Assembly (NCBI RefSeq): GCF_050176255.1
Contig: NZ_JBFXIE010000015.1
DNA from: JBFXIE01 sp050176255
GTDB taxonomy: Bacteria > Pseudomonadota > Gammaproteobacteria > Burkholderiales > Burkholderiaceae_C
DNA: 63,642 nt
Direction: 5' to 3' (one strand)
The notes under the pieces were generated by a model that did not search any database, was not told where the DNA came from, and saw only the letters and a list, made by a program, of their open reading frames with translations. The position numbers were made by a program, and so were the translations under genes. Positions 26,088 to 32,858 of this stretch are shown one piece after another (the stretch's first letter is position 1; each line of letters begins with the position of its first letter).

Positions 26088-26831
26088 CTACAAACTGCGG
26101 GGCATCGGTAAGGGTTCGGCCGGCGCTTCGACGGCACAAGTCATGAGCGTGAACACCTCCAGGCCGCAGGCCGTAGCCTTGCGCGCCAGTTGCGCGGCCG
26201 GGGCGTGCTGCGCGGGGTCATCCGCGTTCACAAAAACATAGAGGCAGGCTGTGCGCCTGGGCCAGCGCACATGCGCCAGGGCGGCGGCGTCGGGCACCGC
26301 CCACACAGGAATGCGGCAGGCATGCCCCATGCGCAGCGCGGGCACCACGCCCACGGCAATGCCCAGCGTTGCGCCACGCTGAGCCACTGGCACCAGGCGC
26401 AGCGCTGCACAGCGTGAAGGGCCATCCTTGCCGGTGAGCTTGATGGGCGCGGGCACGTGGGCCAGCGCACCATCTGGCGTCAGGTAAATGCGTTGCAGCG
26501 CCACGGTATGGGGCACAGGCGGCGCGGTTAGCCCGTGGGGGTGCGTATCCAGTTCAAGCGCTGCCAGCAGCGCAGGGAAGCGCCCGATGCACTCGCCAGG
26601 GCCACCCTGTTGGGGGCGCCAGTAATCGAGGGCCGGGTGCATGCGCAGGGCATTGGGCCATGCAGCGCCCTTACCGCCGGGCGGTAATGCGCCGCTGCGC
26701 CGCAAGAACATATCCGCAGCATCCCCTGCGACAATCAGCCGCGCCTGCGCCCATACGGCCGCGATGCGGGCGCGGTTGACCTCGTAGGCGTGGCGCGGGT
26801 CGGTAGTGGCAGTGCGTGCGGCAGTGGTCAT
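26088..26831 (-). CDS. Toprim-like primase-associated protein with altered catalytic residues
   Basis: 247 residues. The layout matches the DUF7146/Toprim region of P4-like primases: FLRRSGALPPGGKG, LRMHPALDYW, GRFPALLAAL, VALQRIYLTPDG, APIKLTGKDGPSRCAALRLVP, then a Toprim fold. The usual Toprim Glu (in LGIAEGIETAL of relatives) appears as GIAVGVVPAL, and the Asp pair is NADDP, so metal-dependent catalysis may be lost. ATG 26831 overlaps the TGA of the upstream gene by the ATGA arrangement. It belongs to the replication operon running from 28098 down to 22920. Confidence 0.7.
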   Translation of the reverse strand: MTTAARTATTDPRHAYEVNRARIAAVWAQARLIVAGDAADMFLRRSGALPPGGKGAAWPNALRMHPALDYWRPQQGGPGECIGRFPALLAALELDTHPHGLTAPPVPHTVALQRIYLTPDGALAHVPAPIKLTGKDGPSRCAALRLVPVAQRGATLGIAVGVVPALRMGHACRIPVWAVPDAAALAHVRWPRRTACLYVFVNADDPAQHAPAAQLARKATACGLEVFTLMTCAVEAPAEPLPMPRSL

Positions 26832-27166
26832 TGCTTGCCCCCGGCCTGGCCCTGCTCGGCATTGACCTGCTCTTGCATACATTCCGTGACATACCGGGCG
26901 CGGGCAGCTGCCGACAGCAGGGCCATGCCCATGCGTTCGGCCTTGACGGCGTTCAGCACAAACGAGGCATGCATCCCAGGCGCCTGGGCGTAAATCACCA
27001 CATCGCACGCGCCCGGCGACTCACGCATGCTGTCCGCCCTTGTCTCTACCGACAGCAGGGCCCGGCGTATGCCTGCATCGGTGTCCATGGTTTCCACCAC
27101 GTCATGCAGCGCCAGGTATTGGCCGTTCTCATCAAACAGCGGGCGCGCGCGCGGCTTGCGGCTCAT
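26828..27166 (-). CDS. Element 1 operon protein, unknown function
   Basis: 112 residues, MSRKPRARPLFDENGQYLALHDVVETMDTDAGIRRALLSVETRADSMRESPGACDVVIYAQ, with no family that I can name. Start and stop overlap both neighbours in ATGA style, which is strong evidence of real translation and coupling. The context places it between a helical protein and the Toprim-like protein in the replication operon. Confidence 0.65.
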   Translation of the reverse strand: MSRKPRARPLFDENGQYLALHDVVETMDTDAGIRRALLSVETRADSMRESPGACDVVIYAQAPGMHASFVLNAVKAERMGMALLSAAARARYVTECMQEQVNAEQGQAGGKQ

Positions 27167-27918
27167 GGCTGCCCCCTTGTGGTCGTGGTGCGTGCCAACG
27201 CGGCATAGAGGGCATCTAGCTGCTCATCCATGGCCACGGTGCGCGCGGCCATGGCGTCGATCACCAGACTGATGGCGGCGCTCAGGTCTTCGCCCGACAG
27301 CGTATCGGTGGAGCTGGGGACCATGCAGGCAATGGCGCCAAACGCGAGTTGCGCAGTCCGCAGGTGGCACACAAAGTCACGGGCATCAAACGCCACGCTT
27401 CTGGCCGTGTCGCCCATCGGCCTATCAGCCACACCCTTGGACGCGGCTTCGATCATTTCTTCAAGGCTGTCAATGCGTGTGGCCATGGCATCGTTGTGCA
27501 GGTGCAGCAGTTCTCCCAGCGCCTCCATGGAGATCATGGCGCCGGGGTCGGACAGGACTGCCGCCATCGCCGCAACAGCCCGGCAGGCGCTCAGTACGGT
27601 GCGCAGGGATTCCGTTTCGTCCTGGGCTTGCAGCGCCAGTTGAGACGCCTTGGCAGCGGCCGGGCATGCAGTGTCCGTATTGCGGCGCAGCAAGTAGCCA
27701 TCCTGGCCATACAGCGCAATCTGGTCAAAGACGTCTTCGGCCTCGGCTGTAGACGGGAATGCAGGATCCGCACCTAAGGGCACCAAAAAGCCCTGCCCAT
27801 TCACTACCACCTGCCTGAAGGTGGGATTGGCCTTGGGCGCCGGCACGTTATCGCGCCCCTTCAGGCAAGGCTTCGCCTGCGCTGCCACACGGGCAGCGTT
27901 GTTGGTCATCGTTTGCAT
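27163..27918 (-). CDS. Element 1 operon protein, helical, unknown function
   Basis: 251 residues. After a basic N-terminus (AQAKPCLKGRDNVPAPKANP) and a short beta-rich stretch (RQVVVNGQGFLVPLG), the rest is largely helical (ETESLRTVLSACRAVAAMAAVLSD, ALGELLHLHNDAMATRIDSLEEMIE). No family is recognised. It starts 3 bp after the Arc-type gene and overlaps the next gene by 4 bp (ATGA), so it is the second gene of the operon. Confidence 0.65.
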   Translation of the reverse strand: MQTMTNNAARVAAQAKPCLKGRDNVPAPKANPTFRQVVVNGQGFLVPLGADPAFPSTAEAEDVFDQIALYGQDGYLLRRNTDTACPAAAKASQLALQAQDETESLRTVLSACRAVAAMAAVLSDPGAMISMEALGELLHLHNDAMATRIDSLEEMIEAASKGVADRPMGDTARSVAFDARDFVCHLRTAQLAFGAIACMVPSSTDTLSGEDLSAAISLVIDAMAARTVAMDEQLDALYAALARTTTTRGQP

Positions 27919-27921
27919 GGG

Positions 27922-28098
27922 TTACTCCCCTTGTTGGGTTTGTTGGGCCTTGGCTTGCTGCGCAAGGCTCAGTTCGAGTCGCAGGACAATTTCGGCGTTC
28001 AGGCTGCGCCGGTTGTCTATAGCCTGGTGTTGAAGCCAGACCTTCAGCTCATTTGGCAGTCGAAGCTGTGTAGTAGGTAGAGAACGGATTGCAGTCAT
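27922..28098 (-). CDS. Arc-type ribbon-helix-helix regulator (58 residues)
   Basis: MTAIRSLPTTQLRLPNELK, VWLQHQAIDNRRSLNAEIVLRLELSL. The segment QLRLPNELK (DNA-contacting strand) and RRSLNAEIVLRL (helices) is the Arc/MetJ-type fold. It is the first gene of the replication operon and diverges from another Arc-type gene at 28208 with a shared operator region between them, so it is probably an autorepressor of both. Confidence 0.8.
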   Translation of the reverse strand: MTAIRSLPTTQLRLPNELKVWLQHQAIDNRRSLNAEIVLRLELSLAQQAKAQQTQQGE

Positions 28099-28119
28099 CA
28101 CAAGTCACCTTAGAAGTTA

Positions 28120-28195
28120 AACCACCGTGGTTCATTTAATGAATTAAACCACGGTGATCCATTGCGCGCAATAAACCATATGAACCACTGTGGTT
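28120..28195. promoter_or_regulatory. Three AACCAC-N-GTGGTT operators between divergent Arc-type genes
   Basis: Perfect palindromes AACCACCGTGGTT (28120-28132) and AACCACTGTGGTT (28183-28195) flank a degenerate third copy AACCACGGTGATC (28147-28159). They lie in the 109-bp gap between the two divergent ribbon-helix-helix genes, the expected place for their operators. Confidence 0.7.
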
Positions 28196-28207
28196 TACAC
28201 TTGCAGC

Positions 28208-28558
28208 ATGAGTCGTGATGATCCCCAAATGAAGATACGATTGCCCGCCGAATTGAAGGCGTGCATTGAGGCTGCTGCTGCAACGAACAGACGCACGCTG
28301 AATGCAGAAATCGTTGCGCGGCTCGTGGAATCGTTTGAGCCCAGTTTCCGCAGCAGATTCGATTGGCGTGACCCTGCCGCGGAGACGCATGCGCGGCTGA
28401 TTGCGCTTGATGGGCCGGCGGCTGTAGAGCATGCGCTGATCTCCATGAAGGAACAAATGGATGCGCTTCAGCACGTGGCGAGAGAATTGCCTTCGCTTGC
28501 GGACGAAATACGGCGCATATTGGCCTCCTCTGAGGTCGAGTCGAAAAAAACGGAGTAG
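28208..28558 (+). CDS. Arc-type ribbon-helix-helix protein with C-terminal extension
   Basis: 116 residues. MSRDDPQMKIRLPAELKACIEAAAATNRRTLNAEIVARLVESFE is the Arc fold, closely like the divergent 58-residue protein in the DNA-contact strand (K/QxRLPxELK) and second helix (LNAEIVxRL). A helical extension (AAVEHALISMKEQMDALQHVARELPSLADEIRRIL) may add oligomerisation or partner contacts. ATG 28208 was preferred to a GTG at 28190, which lies within an operator. It is alone on the plus strand between two minus-strand operons. Confidence 0.78.
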   Translation: MSRDDPQMKIRLPAELKACIEAAAATNRRTLNAEIVARLVESFEPSFRSRFDWRDPAAETHARLIALDGPAAVEHALISMKEQMDALQHVARELPSLADEIRRILASSEVESKKTE

Positions 28559-28592
28559 GCCAAGCCCTGACGCCTCAGCGTTACGGCAGGCT

Positions 28593-28946
28593 TCAACGCG
28601 CCCGCATATGGCGATCCTCCTCGTGCGTCTGCAACGCAGCTAGCAACCGCACCGCAGGCCCGCTTTCGTCCTCAGACATAGACGGGTGCTGCGCGATGGC
28701 GCTGCGCGTTACCTCGGCGATGGGCAAATAGATAGCCGGGTTCGGCTTGGCTGACGGGGACAAAGTGCGCGTGACCGCCACGTGAACGACGAAACTATGG
28801 CCACAAGCCGGGTTGCGGCATTCGTAGCTTGCGCGGCGCACCAGCGGCGTTATTTCGCGGCTACCCCGAATGGATGCAGGCGTCTTGCAGTGTGGGCAGA
28901 GGCAGTGCAAGGCCATGTTGTGTCTGGGCAGCGGCTTCTTACGCAT
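28593..28946 (-). CDS. Ogr/Delta-like zinc-finger activator, second copy
   Basis: 117 residues. HCLCPHCKTPASIRGSREITPLVRRASYECRNPACGHSF follows the Ogr/Delta pattern: CPxC, then (R)xSR, then YxCxNxxCGHxF. These proteins activate P2 late promoters and the P4 delta-sid-psu operon. ATG 28946 has a GGAG site 7 nt upstream and overlaps the stop of the preceding copy by 8 nt; ATG 28916 (MALHCLCPHC) is possible. It has a long C-terminal tail compared with P4 Delta halves. It ends the alpA-ogr-ogr operon. Confidence 0.75.
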   Translation of the reverse strand: MRKKPLPRHNMALHCLCPHCKTPASIRGSREITPLVRRASYECRNPACGHSFVVHVAVTRTLSPSAKPNPAIYLPIAEVTRSAIAQHPSMSEDESGPAVRLLAALQTHEEDRHMRAR

Positions 28947-29175
28947 GCAGCAGCTCCACCGGGCCGGCGCAGGGAATGCGAACATCAGGGTCGGGTATGC
29001 CTGATGGCTTGATGGTGCGTAGAACCTCTGTTTGCACCTCGAAGGTGTGACCACATTCGACGTCTGAGCACTGCATTCGCACATCGCATTGCAGGTTGGA
29101 TACGAGTTGCACTGAGCGCGTGAAGGACGCAGCCCTGCAGTGGGGACAGGGGAAGTACAGGCCAGTGATCCTCAT
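28939..29175 (-). CDS. Ogr/Delta-like zinc-finger activator, first copy
   Basis: 78 residues: MRITGLYFPCPHCRAASFTRSVQLVSNLQCDVRMQCSDVECGHTFEVQTEV. The CPHC and C...ECGHTF pairs give the Ogr-type zinc site, and the length is close to P2 Ogr (72 residues). It begins in an ATGA overlap with the alpA-like gene and overlaps the second copy. Two adjacent single-finger proteins recall P4 Delta, which is a tandem of two Ogr units. Confidence 0.75.
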   Translation of the reverse strand: MRITGLYFPCPHCRAASFTRSVQLVSNLQCDVRMQCSDVECGHTFEVQTEVLRTIKPSGIPDPDVRIPCAGPVELLHA

Positions 29176-29471
29176 GGCTGCACCTTCACAGCGTTCCGGC
29201 GCTGTGGCTTGATGGGCACGGGCGCCGTGGCCAGCGGGCGCGCGTCAATCCAGGCGTCAACCTCCGATTCGCGCCAGGCCACGCAGGCGCCGTGCAGTTG
29301 CACGGGGTTGGGGAATGCGTCGCCCTTCACCTTGGCGTACACCGTGCTGCGGCCTAGCCCGGTGAGGTAGCACACATCGTCAATGCGCAGGAGGCGTTCA
29401 CGGTAGCGCCGCTCCAGCGGGGGCGCGGGTTCGGCGGCATTTATGGCAGGTGGCGGAATGTTTTTTGGCAT
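29172..29471 (-). CDS. AlpA-family regulator
   Basis: 99 residues with the AlpA core RLLRIDDVCYLTGLGRSTVYAKVKGDAFPNPVQLHGACVAWRESEVDAWIDARP, a winged-helix DNA-binding domain found in P4-like satellites and CP4-57-type prophages where it controls integrase or excision genes. ATG 29471 has the leader CCATAGGGACATG shared with the operon at 22829. It is the first gene of the alpA-ogr-ogr operon, each pair overlapping by a few bases. Confidence 0.82.
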   Translation of the reverse strand: MPKNIPPPAINAAEPAPPLERRYRERLLRIDDVCYLTGLGRSTVYAKVKGDAFPNPVQLHGACVAWRESEVDAWIDARPLATAPVPIKPQRRNAVKVQP

Positions 29472-29516
29472 GTCCCTATGGTCTTGTGGGGACTGCCGAA
29501 AGCCAAGAAAACCTCG

Positions 29517-29537
29517 TTGTGGCTACGCCAGCCACAA
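29517..29537 (-). promoter_or_regulatory. Inverted repeat TTGTGGC-N7-GCCACAA upstream of alpA-ogr-ogr
   Basis: TTGTGGC (29517-29523), 7 nt, GCCACAA (29531-29537). Identical in form and in distance to the start codon (46 bp) to the site at 22875. Confidence 0.65.
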
Positions 29538-29662
29538 TGCACGCCGCCAAGGGCACGGCCCATAAGGCTCACACACCATGGGCATGAACACACTGCGCGC
29601 ACAGGGAAAGCGCCCGCGATCAAACGGAGACGGGCGGTGCTGGGGCGGGTGGGCGCTGCCTG

Positions 29663-29896
29663 TCAGTGCGGCGGCAACGGCGGCAGGCAGACGGCCTTGC
29701 GCGTGCGGCGCACTAGGCGATCTATTTCCTCAAGATCCTGCGCTGAAATGGTTTCCTGCGGCTCAGCCTTCACACCGAACACCCAGCTGGCGATAGCGCC
29801 GCCAAGGGCGGCGCCAAAGTAGATGCACATGAGCACCGCCCCCAACATCACGATGAAAGCCACGGCCACCACAGTAAGAATGATGAAGGTTGTCAT
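29663..29896 (-). CDS. Small membrane protein of element 1
   Basis: 77 residues. MTTFIILTVVAVAFIVMLGAVLMCIYFGAALGGAIASWVFG forms one long or two short membrane helices, followed by a charged cytoplasmic tail (SAQDLEEIDRLVRRTRKAV). No family is recognised. It lies 53 bp downstream of the brnA-like gene on the same strand. Confidence 0.55.
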   Translation of the reverse strand: MTTFIILTVVAVAFIVMLGAVLMCIYFGAALGGAIASWVFGVKAEPQETISAQDLEEIDRLVRRTRKAVCLPPLPPH

Positions 29897-29949
29897 GCGC
29901 CTGCCCTGATTTTTGAACGGGAGATTCCGAGCTTGCAGTTTGTGGCCTG

Positions 29950-30309
29950 TTACCGCGCCGCGCGCTGCAACCGGCCGGACACGATGTCTGCGCGAAGCAG
30001 GTCATTAACGCGGGTCTGCCAGCCGCGCCCCGTGGCCTTGAGGGCTTCCAGAACGTCATGGTCCAGCCGAAGCGTTACCTGGTCTTTGGTCTGCGCAGCA
30101 ACGCTACCGCGCGGCCTGCCACGGCCGCGCAGCGTCATCAACTGGTTATATACCTCTGTGGGCAGCACTTCTGAGGCTGGGCGGGCGTTCTTGAAAAATT
30201 CCTCTGTCAGCTCAGGGTTGTCGGGGTCTGCGGCAATGCCGGCGTTGATGGCCGCATCTTCGGCTGCCGTGGGCAGGATCAGGCCCAGGTTTTTAGTTCG
30301 CTTGGTCAT
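29950..30309 (-). CDS. brnA: BrnA-like antitoxin
   Basis: 119 residues from ATG 30309 (MTKRTKNLGLILPTAAEDAAINAGIAADPDNPELT). The C-terminal part (GRPRGSVAAQTKDQVTLRLDHDVLEALKATGRGWQTRVNDLLRADI) is the ribbon-helix-helix DNA-binding domain of BrnA/DUF4415 antitoxins. The gene overlaps the 3' end of a decayed brnT, as in intact brnTA operons. An earlier in-frame ATG at 30330 also exists. The antitoxin is intact although its toxin is frameshifted. Confidence 0.78.
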   Translation of the reverse strand: MTKRTKNLGLILPTAAEDAAINAGIAADPDNPELTEEFFKNARPASEVLPTEVYNQLMTLRGRGRPRGSVAAQTKDQVTLRLDHDVLEALKATGRGWQTRVNDLLRADIVSGRLQRAAR

Positions 30310-30546
30310 ACCTCTTCCCTTCATGCGCATGAGCCCTGCATACGCTGGTCTCGCGCAGGTTGAGGACCATCACATACACGAGATCGCCAATCAGGCCAAC
30401 CGCTGCGAACCGGGTTCCGCCGCAGGCGTGCCGGTTGTCCACTGCGACAAGCGCCGTTCCCGATCGAAATCATTGGCTGCTGTGAAGAACACCCCATGTT
30501 TTGCCACGTTGGCAGCTTGCTTGGCCGGGTCATATGTGTCGCGCAC
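30293..30546 (-). pseudogene. brnT: brnT toxin gene, frameshifted
   Basis: Frame 1 from about 30546 reads YDPAKQAANVAKHGVFFTAANDFDRERRL, the BrnT N-terminal pattern (DPxKaxxNxxKHGVxF). Near 30441-30450 homology shifts to another frame: AVDNRHACGGTRFAAVGLIGDLVYVMVLNLRETS, then RAHAHEGKRYDQAN-stop, the BrnT C-terminal pattern. At least one frameshift therefore inactivates the toxin. The stop overlaps brnA by 17 nt, as expected. Confidence 0.7.
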
Positions 30547-30548
30547 CG

Positions 30549-30572
30549 AATAAATTGTCGTGTCAATTTATT
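30549..30572. promoter_or_regulatory. Perfect 9-bp inverted repeat, probable BrnA operator
   Basis: AATAAATTG (30549-30557), 6 nt, CAATTTATT (30564-30572), immediately upstream of the brnT reading frame. It is AT-rich in GC-rich surroundings. Autoregulation by BrnA is inferred from the family. Confidence 0.55.
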
Positions 30573-30613
30573 CATGTGACAACTGCTATGCGCATTCCGT
30601 AGACGCCCTACTT

Positions 30614-30773
30614 TGGTGGGTTTGGTGGCTTTGGAGGGTTTGTGACGGGTCAAAGCGCATGCCGGTGAAATGGCCGGCGCCGGCCCGCCGCAACCGCCCG
30701 GTCTGGGCACGGTTGGTGGGTTTGGTGGCTTTGGAGGGTTTGTGGCCGGTCAAAGCGCGCGCCGGTGAACAGC
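30614..30773. repeat. Two copies of the ~57-bp repeat, right end (inverted)
   Basis: Copies at about 30614-30670 and 30711-30773 read GGTGGGTTTGGTGGCTTTGG, then AGGGTTTGTG, then CCGGTCAAAGCGC or CGGGTCAAAGCGC, then GCCGGTGAA. They are the reverse complements of the left-end copies at 18838-19006. Confidence 0.75.
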
Positions 30774-31374
30774 AGGCGACGCGCCCTGAAAAACACGAAC
30801 AAAACCGGCAGAACCCTTTATGGAGCAATCGCTAGCAGCTATCACTTTTGAACAACCGTGGAAACGAATTCAAACTAGAGATACTTCCGAATCACTCCCT
30901 ACAAACCCACCAAACCAACCATGTCGGAACATCTTTGTAGGGTTTGTAGGGTTTTCATTCCAAGTATTTCAAATTTAAAAAAAGGCAGTCCCTCCCGTTA
31001 CGTCACGGGCTTTCGAGGCATGTGCCCAACAGCGCGACAAATGCCGACGTTTCCCGACAGTGAAACCGCCCGCAAGATGCCCCGCAAGGCCGCGCCAGGC
31101 TGTTGTTTCAGCTCCATAGGGGGGCCGACAGAAACATCTCATTAAGCGAAGAGGGCAGGTCCGGGGGATCGCGCGCGCCGTGGGGTTACATGGCCTTCAG
31201 CCGGGTAGACAGGGTGCACCAGGCAGGCCGCTGCTGGCCTGCGCGGGCGTGGGCGGTGTGCCGGGGTAGTCATGCTGGCGGCTGCACCTGCGGGCTGCTG
31301 CAGCCGCAGACGCGCCCCGCTGCCCTCCGGGCCTGCGCGGGCATGGGTGGCTGTCGGGGTGAGGCCCCGCGCGC
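30774..31374. other. Stretch without a supported gene; contains dispersed-repeat copy B
   Basis: No reading frame here looks coding. At 30826-30850 it holds CGCTAGCAGCTATCA, a 15-base exact match to copy A at 9091-9105. Around 30900-30955 are further GTTTGTAGGG and AAACCCACC motifs related to the adjacent repeats. The rest is GC-rich sequence downstream of the right-end integrase. Confidence 0.5.
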
Positions 31375-32673
31375 TCAAGCAGCGGCGGGCGCGACGCCTT
31401 GTCGGCCTGGCGTGGGCGCGACAGCCTGGGCACCTGCGCGCAGTTCGTCAAGGTAGTCGGCCCAGCGCTGCATCATGTCCACGCGCTCCGCGATGAACTC
31501 CGTCCGGTTATAGGCGCGGCCCAGGCTGTCCTTCACGGCGTGCGCGAGCTGCGCCTCCACCACCGACTCTGCCACGCCCAACCGCTCCACCAGCATGGTG
31601 CGCGCCGTGGCCCGGAACCCGTGGCCCGTCACCTCCTCGGCACTGAAGCCCATCGAGCGCAGCGCGACATTGATGGCGGCATCGCTCATGGGGCGTTCAT
31701 GGGCGCGCTCACCACGGAACACCATGGCACCCCGCCCCGTGATGGGGTGCAACTCCTGAAAGATGGCGACGGCTTGACGTGACAGCGGCACAAGATGCGG
31801 CTTGCCATACAGCTTGCCCACTTTCTCCCGCTTCATGCGCGCGGCCGGGATCGTCCACAAGGCTTGCTCAAGATCCAGCTCTGACCACTCACCCCGCCGC
31901 AGCTCGCCAGGGCGCAGCAGCAACATGGGTAACAACCGCAGGGCAGCTTGCACCACGGGCGTGCCGCGGTAGGAGTAAATAGCGCGCAACAACTCGCCCA
32001 GCCGCTCAGGCGACGTGATGGCCGCGAAGTGCTTGACCATGGGCCGGCGCAGTGCGTCTTTCAGGTCGCGCGCCGGATTACTCTCGATGCGCCCAGTGGC
32101 CACGGCAAACCGGAATACCTGGCCGCAGTTTTCCAGCGCCCGGTGCGCCGTCTCCACCACGCCCCTGCCCTCGATGCGTCGCAGCACCTCCAGCACCATC
32201 GGCGGCGTGAGGGTGTCGATGGCCTTGTCCCCCAGCCACGGGAATACGTCCACCTCCAGCCGCCGCATGATCTTCTCGCCATAGGAAGGCGACCAATCTC
32301 CCTTGCGGGTCTGGTACCACTCGCGCGCGATGTGTTCAAAGCTGTCTTGTGCCGGCAAGCCAGCGGCAGCGCGCTTTGCGTGCGCATCGTCTACCTGGGC
32401 CTGCGCCTTCGCAGCCTTGCGCAAGTCGCTGGGGTCAATCCCCTGGGCTATCAGGGCTCGGGCCTCGTCTCGCTTTTCCCGCGCGGCTTTCAAGCCGGTC
32501 TCCGGGTAGGTTCCCAGCGACAGGCGCTTTTCTACGCCGGCGATCCGGTATTTGAGCCGCCACCACTTGCCACCGCTGGGGGCAACTTCGAGGTACATGC
32601 CCAGCCCGTCGGTGAATCTACGGGTCTTGGGGCCAGGCAAAGCGCGGCGAATGGCGGTGTCTGTCAGAGGCAT
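31375..32673 (-). CDS. Tyrosine integrase (P4-type), right end of element 1
   Basis: 432 residues. It has an N-terminal DUF4102-like domain (MPLTDTAIRRALPGPKTRRFTDGLGMYLEV, LSLGTYPETGLKAAREKRDEAR) and the catalytic residues Arg in RPGELRRGEWSELD, HGFRATAR, LAHAVKD and Tyr in RAYNRTEF. ATG 32673 was chosen over an in-frame TTG three codons earlier. AGTTGCCCCC repeats flank its start and recur at the far left end of element 1, so this integrase probably defines the outer boundaries. It adjoins the tRNA-Phe repeat at 32859. Confidence 0.92.
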   Translation of the reverse strand: MPLTDTAIRRALPGPKTRRFTDGLGMYLEVAPSGGKWWRLKYRIAGVEKRLSLGTYPETGLKAAREKRDEARALIAQGIDPSDLRKAAKAQAQVDDAHAKRAAAGLPAQDSFEHIAREWYQTRKGDWSPSYGEKIMRRLEVDVFPWLGDKAIDTLTPPMVLEVLRRIEGRGVVETAHRALENCGQVFRFAVATGRIESNPARDLKDALRRPMVKHFAAITSPERLGELLRAIYSYRGTPVVQAALRLLPMLLLRPGELRRGEWSELDLEQALWTIPAARMKREKVGKLYGKPHLVPLSRQAVAIFQELHPITGRGAMVFRGERAHERPMSDAAINVALRSMGFSAEEVTGHGFRATARTMLVERLGVAESVVEAQLAHAVKDSLGRAYNRTEFIAERVDMMQRWADYLDELRAGAQAVAPTPGRQGVAPAAA

Positions 32674-32674
32674 T

Positions 32675-32733
32675 GGGGGCAACTTTTGGGGGCACGTGTC
32701 TCGAATCTAGCAGTTGCCCCCAAAGTTGCCCCC
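32675..32733. repeat. AGTTGCCCCC repeats, right arm-like sites
   Basis: One inverted copy (32675-32684, right at the integrase start) and two direct copies at 32712-32721 and 32724-32733, again 12 bp apart. GAATCTAG precedes the pair, as at the left end. Confidence 0.65.
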
Positions 32734-32782
32734 AAAATTGGCTGGCTTGGCATGGATGCCTATGGACACCCATAGACAACAA

Positions 32783-32817
32783 AAAAGCCCTAAGCAGTTG
32801 ATTTACTTAGGGCTTTT
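32783..32817. terminator. Bidirectional hairpin terminator at the element 1/tRNA repeat junction
   Basis: AAAAGCCCTAAG, an 11-nt loop, CTTAGGGCTTTT: a 12-bp stem with A and T runs at the two sides. Confidence 0.75.
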
Positions 32818-32858
32818 GCTTCCGCTTAGACGTCTATGGACGCCTGTGGATATGTGAT

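Noticed and set aside
31103..31456. Open frames between the right-hand repeats and the integrase
   Set aside because: Compositions are Arg/Ala/Gly-rich in every frame, with no start context or homology; treated as non-coding.
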